From NCBI GenBank assembly GCA_021307315.1, contig JAJSPD010000015.1, positions 310,001 through 374,000 of the forward strand: a DNA stretch of 64,000 nt. The letters are read 5' to 3'. The translations under genes were made by a program, and so were the position numbers. Source of the stretch: Bisporella sp. PMI_857 (lineage: Eukaryota; Ascomycota; Leotiomycetes; Helotiales; Helotiaceae). The first letter of the stretch is position 1. Each line of letters begins with the position of its first letter. Below, in pieces: positions 22,146 through 34,600 of this stretch. The notes under the pieces are model-generated. The model had not been told where the DNA came from, made no database searches, and saw nothing but the letters and a program-made list of their open reading frames with translations.

Positions 22146-23077
22146 ACTCGTTATATGATGTCAATGCCCTGATTGGGACCTGAATATGAGGAATGCACAT
22201 CACCCGAGATGGTTACTGGGACCTCAGGCGGTAGGCAGTAAATGACCAATTGCCCATTAAAAATGAATAATCAGACAGAATAATTTCTATCTATTTAAGT
22301 TTTGAGCTTCTAGCATGAGTACTAGTCTGAAAATTTGTTAGATAGTTTATACGTGTGCTACATCTGTGGTTGGATCTGTTTGAAGCTTCCCCAAAGGGAA
22401 GGCTCATAAAGACAGCATGTCCATTTAAAGAACGCGCTCCGCTAGGTGCCCCATCATCAAAGAAAGCACTTCACCTTCTAGCCTAGGGGAGACTCATCAT
22501 ATGTTCGATGGTGCAGTCCCCCCTATTTCGAGTGGGGCAGTTTAGCGAGGTTGTGGGCATCGCCTCAGTAAACCCAAGCAGCTCCAGAAATAGCTGCCCG
22601 TAATTGACACCGTTATCATTTAGCTGATTGTGGAGGCAAATACCTCTAAATTTTGGTGTAATCTAAGGAAAGTTCACAAATCCAGAGGGTTCAGTTTCCG
22701 GACCTAGAAGCCGTTATGCATGGTCGATACGTGTGTTACATGAAGGTACGATATAATTGGCCAGCAGGCTTCACTAAGTGTTCCGCAATGAGGCTGCAAA
22801 ACGCTGCAATAAAGCTGACCAAACATAGGTCTGATTTAGAGGGCAACCTAGCTGGCTGATTCTGCGATACTTGGTCATATGGCGTATCCTGATTTCAGTT
22901 TTCAGTTTTTCTGCTTTGCATCAGTTAGGTCTGTAACTTACAAGTAGACCTGAAATATGTCTGAATCCATTTACAATACTTCAACTGATACTTGTGAGAG
23001 TATTTCAGGTACGATAACTTCCCTTAAATTGTTAGATTTATGCAAGGCTGGTTTATACCTCAGGGCTCTCCTACCTC
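22146..23077. other. Intergenic stretch, no supported gene
   Basis: The 3' flank of the BLI-3-like gene. No open frame of interest and no repeat seen. Confidence 0.5.
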
Positions 23078-24295
23078 TTGGAAGGCTCTATTCAGGACTC
23101 TAGTACCTCTCGCGATCAACTCCATGGCTCAACCGGGAGGCAAAATCTGCGGCATTCCAAGAGCATACAGGAAGTACTTGACTTGTTCGCCTTTCTCTGC
23201 ATCGCGGATACATGTTCACATGTAGTGCATTCAGTATTCTCTACACATACTATAGACAAATTTTGTGCCAAGCCATTTGTAGTGCTGTCTCTTCCCAGTA
23301 TAATAATCCTAGTGCTGTGGAAGGAATTCCTCTCAACGAATACGGCTCAGCTTTGAGTACAGATGCCTGAGATGGCATAATGCAACACAGTGCGAAAATG
23401 ACTTGCCTAAGGCAGTTTTTCTTTGTTCTCGGAACTCTGCCACAGACATTGAAACTCTTCGCAATGAGAGGTGTTCCTTGGACTCAGATTTGGGGGGCTA
23501 TGTTTCTAATCTCTTGGATTCTGAATAAGACAATGCTCATATCCGTATTTATGTTTTGGTGGTTTCCATCACACGCAGTCAACCGGGTTTTATGGCCTGG
23601 ATGGGAAAGTCTCGAGCGTACATCTTATACCTAGAAAACCGAGCGATTCATGGCTAACTTTTAGAGGTGGTTGTCTATTCTTGCCTTTGTGATATACGGT
23701 GGGTTGTTAAACGTCACGTTCATGCTTTTACCTGCATAATGGAGCACAGAGACATGGCATTACGAGATATCCTTGCCGTTAACCCCACGAGGACTGCCTC
23801 CCTTGGACACGACAATGAATGTTTTACTGGGAGTTGATATCAGAGTGCCATATTTCTGCATTATACATAATTTACTTGCAGGAGCTTCCCATTCCGCACC
23901 AAGTTTTGGAGTGTGCTGTTTAGCAGTGCGATATTTGCAAAACTTACGATATATTATCACCACAATGCTGCTCCTCGGGCTTGCAGTTTACGCACCTTTA
24001 TGCCTAAATCACATAGATATTACCTATCTAGAACTTACCGTATATTGCCTAATCAACATAGCATGGTGTGGAATTATCTAATTACTTGTGTATATTTGCT
24101 ATCGATTTTTTTTTCCCCGAACAAACCTTTGTTTACATACTTTGACGGCATGGAAGCCCGACGGAAGGTCAGTCCAGTGGCTTGCCTTTCACTTCTATTC
24201 TTTCTAGCAACTATACTTGCTTGCAAATTGTGGTACAGCTTTATATACGATCCCGCTGCTACTTAGAACCCAAAATGGACAGTTGTATTTGGTTG
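23078..24295 (+). pseudogene. Decayed multi-pass membrane protein
   Basis: Pieces in different frames line up in a plausible order on the plus strand. They are LDLFAFLCIADTCSHVVHSV and KPFVVLSLPSIIILVLWKEF (23078-23356), then FFVLGTLPQTLKLFAMRGVP-WTQIWG with a following hydrophobic segment (23380-23634), then MLLLGLAVYAPLCL (near 23964), SLLFFLATILACKLWYSFIY (near 24190), and a C-terminal YDPAAT-stop-NPKWTVVFG-stop. The LGxLPQxxKLFAxxGxPWTxxWG segment and the terminal YDP..W...G element resemble an uncharacterised fungal membrane family. Several stops and at least one frame change lie between them. The family assignment is from memory of the pattern only, so I give moderate confidence. Confidence 0.5.
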
Positions 24296-24921
24296 ATAGT
24301 TAAGCATGAAAGGGATATGTCTGAATAATGGTTATAGAATGGCATTTCAATTTTGATACTGTGCTGCGCAATCAAAAATTCAAGTCTGGGGTACCAAAAC
24401 ATCTGGATATGTGTCTATTGTCTGCGATTTCAATGACTTGCCCGCCAGTTGAAATAACCGGTAGTGTTAACATGATACATATTCCTTCCTCGAAAGAAGC
24501 GATATACCACACAAGTATTAGCTGTGTCTTAGTGGGAAAATACCCCCTCATATCCTCCACTATTTGGTGGTTTATTTTATCAATAACCACATCATTAGGA
24601 AGATCTCATAAGTAGCCAGCTGTAGACTTCTCGTGATACTCAGAGAAGATTGATGGATGGTACTCGAGCCACCTCACTTTGACATCGCCTCTGAGACTCA
24701 TTTCTAGCCAACACCTAGTAACTTTGTCACCCTAATTCAAACTATAAAAACCTCGGATACCTCATATACAAAAGGGCAAGTGCCAAATCACGTGCAATAG
24801 GCATCACCTGCAGCCTGGAACCTTGGCATTGCCACTCTTTGACTTTGACAACCATCACTCGTCCCAGGATATATATACTCCTGTGAACGACAGCTTTTAT
24901 TTTTCTCAAGACGATTTCGCA
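24296..24921. other. Intergenic stretch, no supported gene
   Basis: It carries the promoter of the following 2EXR-like gene. The last 100 bases before the chosen ATG stay open in the gene's frame from a TTG at 24823, but no ATG lies there, so that part is probably 5' UTR or an undetected upstream exon. Confidence 0.4.
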
Positions 24922-25494
24922 ATGGGCTATCCTAGAAGTTTTAATGCATCGATTTCAATCACAGCACCATCTCATCTACCCCGACACACTCTTTTCGCTC
25001 TCCCTCTTGAGATTCGCTACATGATATATATCCAGCTTCTACACATACCCCACACCATAACACTTACCCAACTCCGCTCATCCCCCGCCGTTCTCCGCAC
25101 CGGTCACCCCTTCGACGCGCTCCTTATCACATGCACTCAGATCCGCTACGAGCTCTTAAGTTGGTCGGCACCTTCAAATGATAAGCACATCGCCAACGAC
25201 GATATCGCCGGCTTCGTTAGTCGGCAAGCAAGCTCGTTTCTGATCAAAGCCGTCAATGCGTATAGTCAAGTAGAGGCTATCTGGGACTTCCCCGTGAAGC
25301 CTGAGAGGAACGGCCTGGCCTATGTGTTGTTTCGACTGTGTGTCGAGGATTGTAGGAGTGAGAGGAAAAGGTTGGATTGGTTGGCTCTGCCAGGGTTGCG
25401 GATGGGATGCTGTAGGATTAAGATTGGTGATAATTTACTGAGGGTTGAGGGCATGAATGAGCGGTCTTTGACTCTAGAATCGATTTCTGTATGA
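24922..25494 (+). CDS. Small 2EXR/F-box-like protein
   Basis: From the first in-frame ATG (24922) the protein has 190 residues. Near the start it has LFALPLEIRYMIYIQLL, the leucine-rich LPxEIRxxIY motif that opens fungal 2EXR and F-box-like proteins. After it come a segment with LLITCTQIRYELL, matching the usual second helix pair of these proteins, and a Cys-containing C-terminal part. No catalytic motif is visible. Such proteins are numerous and variable in filamentous fungi, and their roles are mostly unknown. Codon use shifts to higher GC in the middle (25080-25330). An upstream exon cannot be ruled out. Confidence 0.7.
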   Translation: MGYPRSFNASISITAPSHLPRHTLFALPLEIRYMIYIQLLHIPHTITLTQLRSSPAVLRTGHPFDALLITCTQIRYELLSWSAPSNDKHIANDDIAGFVSRQASSFLIKAVNAYSQVEAIWDFPVKPERNGLAYVLFRLCVEDCRSERKRLDWLALPGLRMGCCRIKIGDNLLRVEGMNERSLTLESISV

Positions 25495-26022
25495 AAGTGC
25501 CATCCTCATTTAGATGAGACTGTCAGGATCAGAGGTAAGGATCAGACGTTTCTTTTTCAGGAAGTAGGGCAATTCTTCGCCCCACACCATCCTAGCTCAG
25601 GTAATGATATCTATGTTGTTCTGGACCTACGGGCTGGGCTCTCTGAGCTAGATCGATCTTTATTGTATACTCATGCAAGAAGTCATAATAAGGAGAGGTA
25701 CATTATCTCGATTCGGGTCGTGATAGGGTCTACTGTAGCGTAGAGACACAAAGAGAATGGCAAATGACTTAAGAGAATATGACGGAACTGAATACACGGC
25801 GCTGGATGGTGAACCGTTGATTTTTGTTACCTCATACAATGATTTGATTCCCTTGCTCAATGATAACGACCTGCCTATGCACCCTCTCATATGCAACAAA
25901 AGAAATTTCCGCTTGGTATAACCGTAGCTAACCATGTATGTGAGTTGGCGCCCCTAGATATACAACTCCTTACAATACAAAAACAAAATCCGTGAACGCC
26001 GTTATATGCAACTTTCCCATCT
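25495..26022. other. Intergenic stretch between convergent genes
   Basis: The 3' flanks of the 2EXR-like gene and of the TAM41-like gene. No gene, RNA or repeat seen. Confidence 0.5.
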
Positions 26023-27749
26023 TCATAATGTCTTCTCAACTCCTCTGGTCGTCGATCCTCCATCTTCCTCGCTTTGTTTCGAGGTGTCAACTTTTTCGGC
26101 TACCTTATCTGAAGGAGATTGTTCTGTAGCAGCAGGACCCTCAGTATCCTCAAGGGCCTTCTGTTTCTCTTTTTGCTTAGCCGCAAAGTACTTGTCCCTC
26201 TTCTCATTTGCATATCTCCAAGACTTAGCGAATCCAGCCGTAACGAGACCCTTAACGCTTTGACTTGCGCTTGGCCATGCAATGGTCTTCTTGATGACGC
26301 CTCTGACCACATTTCCTAGATCCTCTGGTGGCTCGCTGGCAATACGTCTCTCGAATTCTCCCCCCTCCCTTCGCCTGATTTTGTTTCCTTGTTCATCCGC
26401 TGAATTCTCCATCATCTTGTTGAATTCAAGTTGTGGGATCTGGTATTTGGATTGGTATTGGAAGTACAGCTTAGATCGAAAAGCTTTAGGTAATCGACGA
26501 ACCATATTTCCCCGCTTGATAGGGTCCATGTCTTGTACCAAGCGGACATTGGCGGTAGGGTCTGAAAACCAATAGGGATCCGAAGTTTTGCTGTCATTGA
26601 ATTGAACATTGGGAAGGCCATCTATAAGAGGCGAGTATAGACGGCGAAAATTTGGAATGTTATTACCCACAATATTAGCAACTTTGGAGGGATCTTCTGC
26701 TGGTAATGACATGCGAGGATCGCCTAAATAGCTGATGCTTGCGATAGTACCATATAATTCTTTCTCGGTAAAAGAGGGTGGGAGTAATAGAAGAGCGGTT
26801 CTCAACGCAGAAATCAGATTGATTTGATTTGCTAGGCGAACTTTGGGGTGATCGCGTAGAATCTTGACAGGTTTCTGCAATCTTCCAGCAATGTAAAGTG
26901 TCTGCCATTCTGACAGATCCTGACAGAGCGTGTCGATATTAACGACCCCATACTTGATTAGCAAGCCTCGGCAATTTATATATGTGTTGTAGTAAACACC
27001 GGCTCCATAATTATCTTGAACTCTAGAAACTGCTCCCGAACCAAGCGCGCCTAATGCCGAGTAGTGATCGCGATGTCTTCTTAAGTTCAACGAGTGGAAA
27101 TGCTGCGTGTGTGTGACGCCGAAGATAAAGTCAATCATCTTTGGATTTCCACCTTGAGCCTCAACTACGGCATCAGGAGGATTTGAATGGACTGAAATTG
27201 CGCTAGAGGATTTTGGGCCGTTGCTCGATGATTGAGGGAAAACTCCAGATCCATAGGCAAAAACATAGGGTACCGCATCGAATTCCCAAGGGATCGTTTG
27301 TAACACCTTTTTGAACGCATCATTAATTCTCATATGCTGGTTCATTCCAAACTCTGTCACGGGGGGCAGCTGGTTGGCGCTGGTATATGTATCCTCCCAA
27401 TTTGACAGTACACTGCTTATGGTCTCTGTTGATGAAGAGGTGCTTGGTGAGGGGCTGATCGTAGGGTGGGAGGGGTCGGATGACTTTGAGGAGGCCGAAT
27501 CAGGCGTATCTTTTTCGTTTTGGGGGCCTTCCGTGAATTGCGAGTAGTTCATGTATTGGATTTGGGCTGCGCGTCGTCCTAATGCGCTTCCTTGTACACG
27601 TCCATGTTGAAGCTGCGCGCAAGATCTCAGCATAGCTATAGAATGGGCGTGCAGGCCGAGAAACCTCGAGTGCTGTAATAACTTGGTCAGCTAGATAGCA
27701 TGTGAGAGGGAGAGCTTCTGGTGCTTACAAGAGGACGAAGTGATGCCAT
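26023..27749 (-). CDS. TAM41: Mitochondrial phosphatidate cytidylyltransferase Tam41/Mmp37
   Basis: Exon 1 is 27749-27729 (only seven codons, MASLRPL) and exon 2 is 27672-26023. The 56 bp intron has GTAAGC, CTGAC and CAG, giving 556 residues. The N terminus (R and S rich, no acidic residue for about 55 residues) is a good mitochondrial presequence. Tam41 makes CDP-diacylglycerol from phosphatidic acid and CTP on the matrix side of the inner membrane, feeding cardiolipin synthesis. The nucleotidyltransferase-fold motif YGSGVF is at about 147-152, the metal-binding region MIDFIFGV at about 186-193, then HxxNLRRHRDHYS, GAGVYYN, KYGV and LYIAGRLQKPV. Yeast Tam41 has 385 residues; the extra length is a Ser/Pro/Thr-rich stretch at 60-95 and a charged C-terminal tail of about 100 residues. 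It shares a promoter region with MAD1. Confidence 0.94.
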
Positions 27750-28567
27750 TGTGCTGTAGTTGAGAGAGAGTTGACACCGTGTCAGTTTGCTGAAGGAATG
27801 TATGGTGCAGCAGATGCTGCAAGAAGGTCACCGTCTCCAAAGAGCCATGAGATTATTGTGAAGTGAGAAGGAAGCTCTAGAGCTCGCAAAGAAATAAGCT
27901 TAACTCTACCAAGACTTTTCTCGAAAATGGAAACCCCACGTCCTTGGCAGGGTCATCAGCCGCAGACCCGGACACTGCTGTCCGTCCAGCCACATCTTCA
28001 CCAGCACACATGGTGGGGAGAGGAGCCGTGATGCGGCTCGAACCATAGACAGGCGTTATGAGGACAAACTGTGAAAGAAAATCAGCATCTTCTAAAGAAC
28101 AAGAAGACAAAAATATGTAACCGGTACATGGGCAATATTAATACGAGAGAAAACTACCTATAGTGTCATACAGTATCTATGGAAAATTGGTATTCGCACA
28201 AGAACTCATGTAGTGAAAATAGCCATGTAATTTGTGCAAAATACTAGAATAAGTTATATACAAGCCCAAGCCGAGCACAGCACAGATTCGATGATGAATT
28301 AGAATGCAAAAGAAGCCTTAGGTCTATGGCATGTAGTTGCTGAAGTAGAACTATGCAACACTGATGCGTCTTGAGCTTACTTACGGTACCCCATAAACAC
28401 GTCGCTGAGACAACAAAGGAGTCTGTTTTCAAGCAAACACGTGATGATAAGTATTGTTTATCGCAATCAGAATTGCTTAATTCAAAGTTTGGTCCAACAT
28501 TAAGCAGCGACAACGCATATACCAGCAAACTGAAGCAGGAATTGGCATATGACCATAACGGCAAAAT
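27750..28567. promoter_or_regulatory. Shared upstream region of TAM41 (-) and MAD1 (+)
   Basis: About 820 bp separate the two divergent start codons. A minus-strand open frame at 28110-27877 is probably part of the TAM41 5' untranslated region or noise. I see no clear TATA element for either gene. Confidence 0.5.
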
Positions 28568-31030
28568 ATGAGGGCACATACGCCACAGAATAAGGAGCCT
28601 GCCAGGAGGAGATCATCAATCAGTATTGGGGGGCATCGCGCCAGCATTGGAAGCGGACTGCCTGTCGCCAAAGCCCCGTCAAGAGTCAGTTCTAGCATTT
28701 ATACTTCAAGTGATTAGCAGCCTTAGAGATCCTTGGGCAGTTCTGACATACTTGCGTATAGATTGGTGTCGCCCGCCCCTCCACAACCCAGCCGACTTAC
28801 GACTTTTTGACCGGAGCAGAAACTTCTACACGTCCGCCTTCTAGAGGAAGTGCTTTTCGACAATCAGGAAGAACCTCATCTGCAGGCTTCAGAGAAGCGC
28901 CAACGGCAGAGCCCGATGGAGAAGCGGAGAAGCGGAGGAAGGAGAATGATGATCTGAAGGCTGAAATTAAAAGCTTGCGATACACCATCGATAACAGCAA
29001 GCAAGAAGAAGAACTCGCGAAATTGAGACATGAGAGCGAATTGCGTGAAGCCCGAAGAAGAGGAGAGGAAGATTTCAAGCAACGTCAAGCCGCAGAAGCC
29101 GAGAAGTCCAAGGCTATCCGTCAATACGAAGCGCTCTTAAAGGAGGTGACAGAAGTCAGAGATGCCACGACCAAGTAAGTATTGATTGATCGCACATTAT
29201 TTGGTTGGAGTTTCTTAATTGGAGAAGGGAGAGGTTGACATATAAATTAGCGAGAAGGTTGCCCTTGAGCGACGAATCCGAGACTTTGAAGAAAATAAGC
29301 GTTTGCTAGAAGAGGAGATTGAGGATGTTAAGTCGGAAAGAGAGGAGGGTTTACGCATTCTCGAGCGGAAATCCGCCGAGTTAGAGACACGCAACGGGGC
29401 TTTACAACGAACTGTCGAAGAATTGCAACAAGACTCTGATCGACGAGAGGCACTCTTACAAAGTGCACAGCAACAATTAACAGATAAAACGACGGCTTAC
29501 GGGGCATTAGAGGCCGAAGTCTTACGATTAAGAGCGCAGACTGGGGATGCGGAAACACTTGGTGTAATCAAACGGGAACTTAGCGAGCAAGTTGCACACA
29601 TCAAAAAGTTGGAGGTCTTCAATAGAAAGCAGGGTGCTGAATTGGAGCATTTCAAGAAGATCCACAAGAGCATTGAGGTTGTGGAGGAAGAGAAAAGATC
29701 GCTGCAGCGGAAGGTCGATCGTATGGACGACTTACAAAACGAACTTGAGGAAGCACGATTTCAACGTCAGAGACTTGAGGACGAGAGATTAAGTTGGACG
29801 GCATATCTACAGAGCCAGGCTGGTGCTGATGGCGAAGTTGAATTTGACTCTCCAGAAGGACTTGCCAGGGCTTTCATAGAGGAACGCGTGCAAAGAGCTG
29901 TCCTTGTAGAACGACTCGGTGCTGTCGAGGCAGAGTTATCAGGGAGGGATGTGATCAACCAGATGCTCGAGAAGGAGAAGTCTGCTCTGGTTGCCGAAAT
30001 CGAGAAATTGAAGTCGGCAAATGCCGGCAACGGTGGAGGAAGCGATAGTAAGGCAAAGCTACGCCTCGAGAGGCAGAAGGCGCTCGCAATCAAGGAAGTC
30101 GAATATCTCCGGGCACAATTGAAAGCCATGGATGATGAAGATATCACTTTCAACGCTGAGAATGCAGACGAAGCTAAGCAAAAGCGGATTCAAGAGCTTG
30201 ATGATATGGTAAACCAATACCGAGAAGAAGTTCAGACTCTGCAGAACGAATTATCATCTCGAGAGGCAGTTCCAGCTCCAGCAGTGGAAGTAGTCGGCAT
30301 TAAGCGGCCTCGAGACGACTCAGAGGACAACGAGCGACTCGGTCAACTGACGCGCAAAAATCGCAAGCTACAGGATGAGCTTAATGCTCTTCAAGCCTCT
30401 GCCAAGCTTCTACAAACCGAGCTCTCTGTTACCAAGGAGAACCTCGCAGCTGCCAACAAGCAGAACAAAACACGAATTCTCTCTCTTCGCTCAAATCCCA
30501 CTTCGGATTTCGAAGCCATCAAGATGGATACCTTGAATGCGCTGCGGCAAGAGAACGCCGATCTCCTCGCGCAGTTACAGCCTGGAACACGGTCGTCGAC
30601 CGCCAAGACAGTTCCAATGTCGACGCTAGAGGCTGCGCAGCGCGAGGTCAAGGAGATCCAGGCCGCTCTTGCATCAGAGAAGAAGATGCGCGAGCGACTA
30701 CGAAACGCTTGCGCAGACAAGATCAACGAATTCCGCGAAGTCGTGATATCACTGCTCGGCTGGAACGTCATGTTTCTCAAGAGCGGCAAGACCACGGTCA
30801 CCTCACATCTCTACCCGAAGCAAGGCGACAACGAGAACAGCATCGAATTCGATGGTGAGAAGGGCACAATGAAGGTGTCTGGCGGTCCAAGAAGTGCATT
30901 TGCACAGAGAATCGCGGAGCAGACTGCATTCTGGGTCAAGGAGCGTGGAAGCGTGCCATGTTTCCTTGCCGCGCTCACTTTGGAATTTTACGAGGAAGCG
31001 AATAGAGATAAGACGTTGCAGGTGGGATAG
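28568..31030 (+). CDS. MAD1: Spindle assembly checkpoint protein Mad1
   Basis: Proposed exons are 28568-28684, 28792-29174 and 29251-31030, giving 759 residues (yeast Mad1 749). The exon 1/2 junction is the least certain: the donor GTCAGT is chosen because it joins in phase to PTYDFLTG. Mad1 sits at unattached kinetochores and the nuclear pore, and converts Mad2 to its active form. After a basic, Ser-rich N terminus the protein is coiled coil from about 80 to 560. A Mad2-interaction motif RILSLRSNP lies at about 575-583 (compare the RILQLRDGP-like motif of yeast). The C-terminal RWD domain includes RERLRNAC at about 647-654, at the position of the conserved RLK used for Bub1 binding, then FREVVISLLGWNVMF and the final FYEE. 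Here the motif reads RLR. Confidence 0.93.
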
Positions 31031-31664
31031 CTGATGATATGATAACTTTACGACCTCGTCACTGTACATACGAATATTTAGCTGGCACCTTATTAGCGTG
31101 TATGATATGAGCATTGGGAAGGTGGGCGTGATGGAAAGAGCGTGGCTGTTTTCATTGCTGTGCATGTTATTAGCAGTCTTATACCTATATACCTCTGCAG
31201 AACAGCTCTTCTGCAGATCAAATAATGATCAGATGTAATTACAAGATGGTCTTCCACGCTTGACGCGCCTTACACTTTTAAGCCATACCCTCAGATATAT
31301 ATACACCTCTTTCTTAGATCTTAACGAGACAATTCACACACAGTTCAGTGAGCTTGCTCGGAGGAACGAGCTTCTGTATGCTCCCTCTCCAGAACATTTC
31401 GTCCATCATGACTCTAGCGTAAGCAGACGATCCCTTCTCAAAAATATCGGTCGTTAAAGTAATCGCCTACATAGTTTGAGCTCGGCATGATGCCTATCTT
31501 TAAGGGGGAGTCCATTAGCCCTTAGGACCCATGGCCACGCCAAAGACGGCGGGTTATTCGTCGTCCGCTACACATAGAGACCATTACTTCCGTCAACCCC
31601 CGGCCACCGCCTTCTACTTAACACGTCCCGCGTCTTACGGCCTATCTTGGTGAACACCTTTCTC
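31031..31664. other. Intergenic stretch between convergent genes
   Basis: 3' flanks of MAD1 and of the large membrane-protein gene. No supported gene. Confidence 0.5.
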
Positions 31665-34600
31665 TCACTCCAGATATGCGGTCCCGCACCCGATGATCAG
31701 AACCGAGAAAGCACCTACGTAGGACGCGACTCCAAATGCACCCTGCACATCTCCCTTCTTAAGTGCCCAGGTGATGGCAAACACTAGGCTCAACACCAGG
31801 AACAGGCTTGTGAACAAGGTCCACACTTTATGAGCCATGAAGCCTTCGACGAGATGAATGCCCCATCCTATTCCAACGTCAACGTTGTGGCCAATACGGA
31901 GCCTGGAGCCGCGCTTTTTTGGCAACCGGTTGTATGTTATGAGCTCATCTTCATAGTCCTCGGGATGGTGGAAGAGGTGCATGAGGTAGTGTTCGCCCAC
32001 AGGCGGGATGACGTCGTTGGCGAGGAAATCATAATTGGTATCACTGAGAGCTGGGAGATCAGGACATTTCCGTATGTCCACTACCTTCGACCGGTGGACT
32101 TCAAACTGTGCGGCTGTCAGAGGATGGTGCAGACCATCCCTGGTGAGAATATCATACTGACCTGTACGAATCGAATAGTTTGCAACCCTCTAAGACGTAA
32201 TATCTGTTTCCAGCTGGAACGTAGCTTTGAATATTGGGATTTTATCAGTTGAGCTAGTTCTTTGTCTGATTGAATCCTTTTGGGATCCATGTCTAGATGT
32301 TCCAGCTTTGTGATGAACTTCTCTCTCTCAGCACAGGTTAGTAGCCACAGTTGCAGTGGGAAAGGTCCCGTGTCTATGGTCGTGGACCCCTCGCTTTGAG
32401 CTAGAGTAGGGGAACAAGTTGCATTGCTGCTAAGTCGCCTCGCTGTACCAATGTCACCAGTATTGCTAGAAATTGAAGTGGCGGATTGTGTTTGTGATGG
32501 GAATGATGATTGGTAGGAACCAAGGCTGCCGCTCGATTCCGAGCTACTTTCCCCATTGGAATCTCCTGTAACATGTCGCGGCCGGTTCAAATGCTGCTCA
32601 AGAAGAAGAGCAGCACCAGGACGTTTCTCAATAAAATCATCAAAAAGCTCCATACCACATTTCTTCTTATGTTAGTCTTTGAGATGAGTTTATCTATCAA
32701 TGTGTTTTCACCTACGCAAGTCCACCGAATTCTGACGTGGTCGCTCGAGACCTGTCTCTGTATTGTCTGTGCTTCCACGAGGCATTTTATAGAGCTTGCA
32801 ATGAATTCCGCAATCGCATGCAAGACAATCCTCGCAAACACCTGTTGTTGTCTGCCTCTGACGGAGTTTGATCGTGCCATCCCTGTTTTAGTCACATCAG
32901 CAGTTGCAGATAGTACTAGACTCTGTCTATTGTCGCGCAAATCTCCCGATGAAGTATTGACCTTAAGGCTAGAAAATGAGTTCCCAGAGTCTGTGACTAG
33001 TTCATTTAGAGCATTTTCAGTGATTTGCCGCTCATGTGGCTTACTACGATCATTGAAATTGGCATCAACTATCGAGAGAATATCATCGTCGTTGAGCACG
33101 GATGACGAACTGTTGCGATCGGCGTCTTCTAAATTGGATTTCTTATCCGGCATATCAACACCATAGGTATCGATACTTTGGCCTGAAGCTACATCTGAGA
33201 TTCTAGCTGTAGGGTGACTATAAGCGACATAACTTGGGGGCCTGTAAGGGATATCTCGTGGCGCACTATTAACTGCGCCCCTCTGTATTTCTGGCTTATA
33301 TGCTGATGAGCGAGACAAGGTTTCCTTTGTGGAATCGTTTAAAGTCGAAGCAATAGCCTCCTCCGAAGGAATCGATATTCCTTTGGTGGGCGCCGTGTTG
33401 CCGCCTTGATGCGGAGAAGGAGTAAATTCTGAGCTTGAAGATTCTTCCCTTTTGGCTCTGACTGAGAACTGCTCAGAATCTGCGAATGAATACTCGCGCC
33501 TGAGCTCTGGTCCCATAAACAATCGGCCGGGCCTGAAGAGAGATGGACTTGAATCTGGATGATTCCTCTTTGGGGCTGCAGACTCGCATACATGAGTGCT
33601 GAACTTGTGTTTAGGTGGTTAGAAGGCTACATCGTTAGACCCTGTTGGCGGCGACCTTCCAACCGGATTAACATCAAAGAGCAAGGGGGATATCGGAGAG
33701 CACATGTCTGAGTTAGAAGGTAAGCTGATTTCAAAAGATTCATTGGAGGATTGAGCCTTCAAGCCGAAGTTGTATTGCGTATCCAGTAACTCGGCTGGCT
33801 TCAAAGTGGCTGGCAACTCATATAATTCTGCACCACCTATTTCTGGCATGTTGGTTTCGACCGCATAAGGCAACTCCCCCTCGATAGGAGACGATCCTTC
33901 ACTCATTATAAATGGCGGCGGTTTTGAAGTGGTTCCGCGTAGCCATGCAGGCGGCGGGTTTGAAGCGGTCCCACGTACCCATGCAAGAACATCGTGATCC
34001 CTGATGTGTACATCGGCAAATTCTTCCTGGCCAGTCTGCAATTGAGGCAATAAGCGTATGGTAAACTGACAGAATCGTGTGTCAGTAGGCGGTTTACAAG
34101 TCTAGACTCAATAGCTAGGAAGATATGAATAGATTTTTAGCTCATGGTGGTGCCAGAGATCAGGCTCCCCAAAGAGTGTTTGGATACCCAGAACAGGTCT
34201 TTTTTCTGTTTTGGGATTACTTACTCCTTTCTTGGTCTTCTTAATTGCGGACTTAATAGCCTTGACGAATGTTGACTTTTCTTTCACCTTCCATGACGGG
34301 ATAACATTTGGTAGGAATTTCTCTGTGTCTAGCTCAATATTCATCCACCGATCTGGAACGTCTTGCAAATTCTGTTGAGAGGGAATAATAGTGTCAATCG
34401 TGCCTGGCCGAGATTTTTCACTTCTATCAGTAGAAGAACCCATATATGACTTAGTTGGCGATCCAATATCGACAGTACTGGATGGCTGTCTGCTACCGTT
34501 GCTATTTGCCGTACGAAACAGTTCATCGATTGACATGGCACGAATAGCCGGATCTATCGCTTTTTGAATATGAGATCCATTATTGAGAACCCTTGTATAC

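Noticed and set aside
27877..28110. 77-codon minus-strand frame upstream of TAM41
   Set aside because: Probably TAM41 leader sequence; no homologue-like pattern and no splice link to the TAM41 frame.
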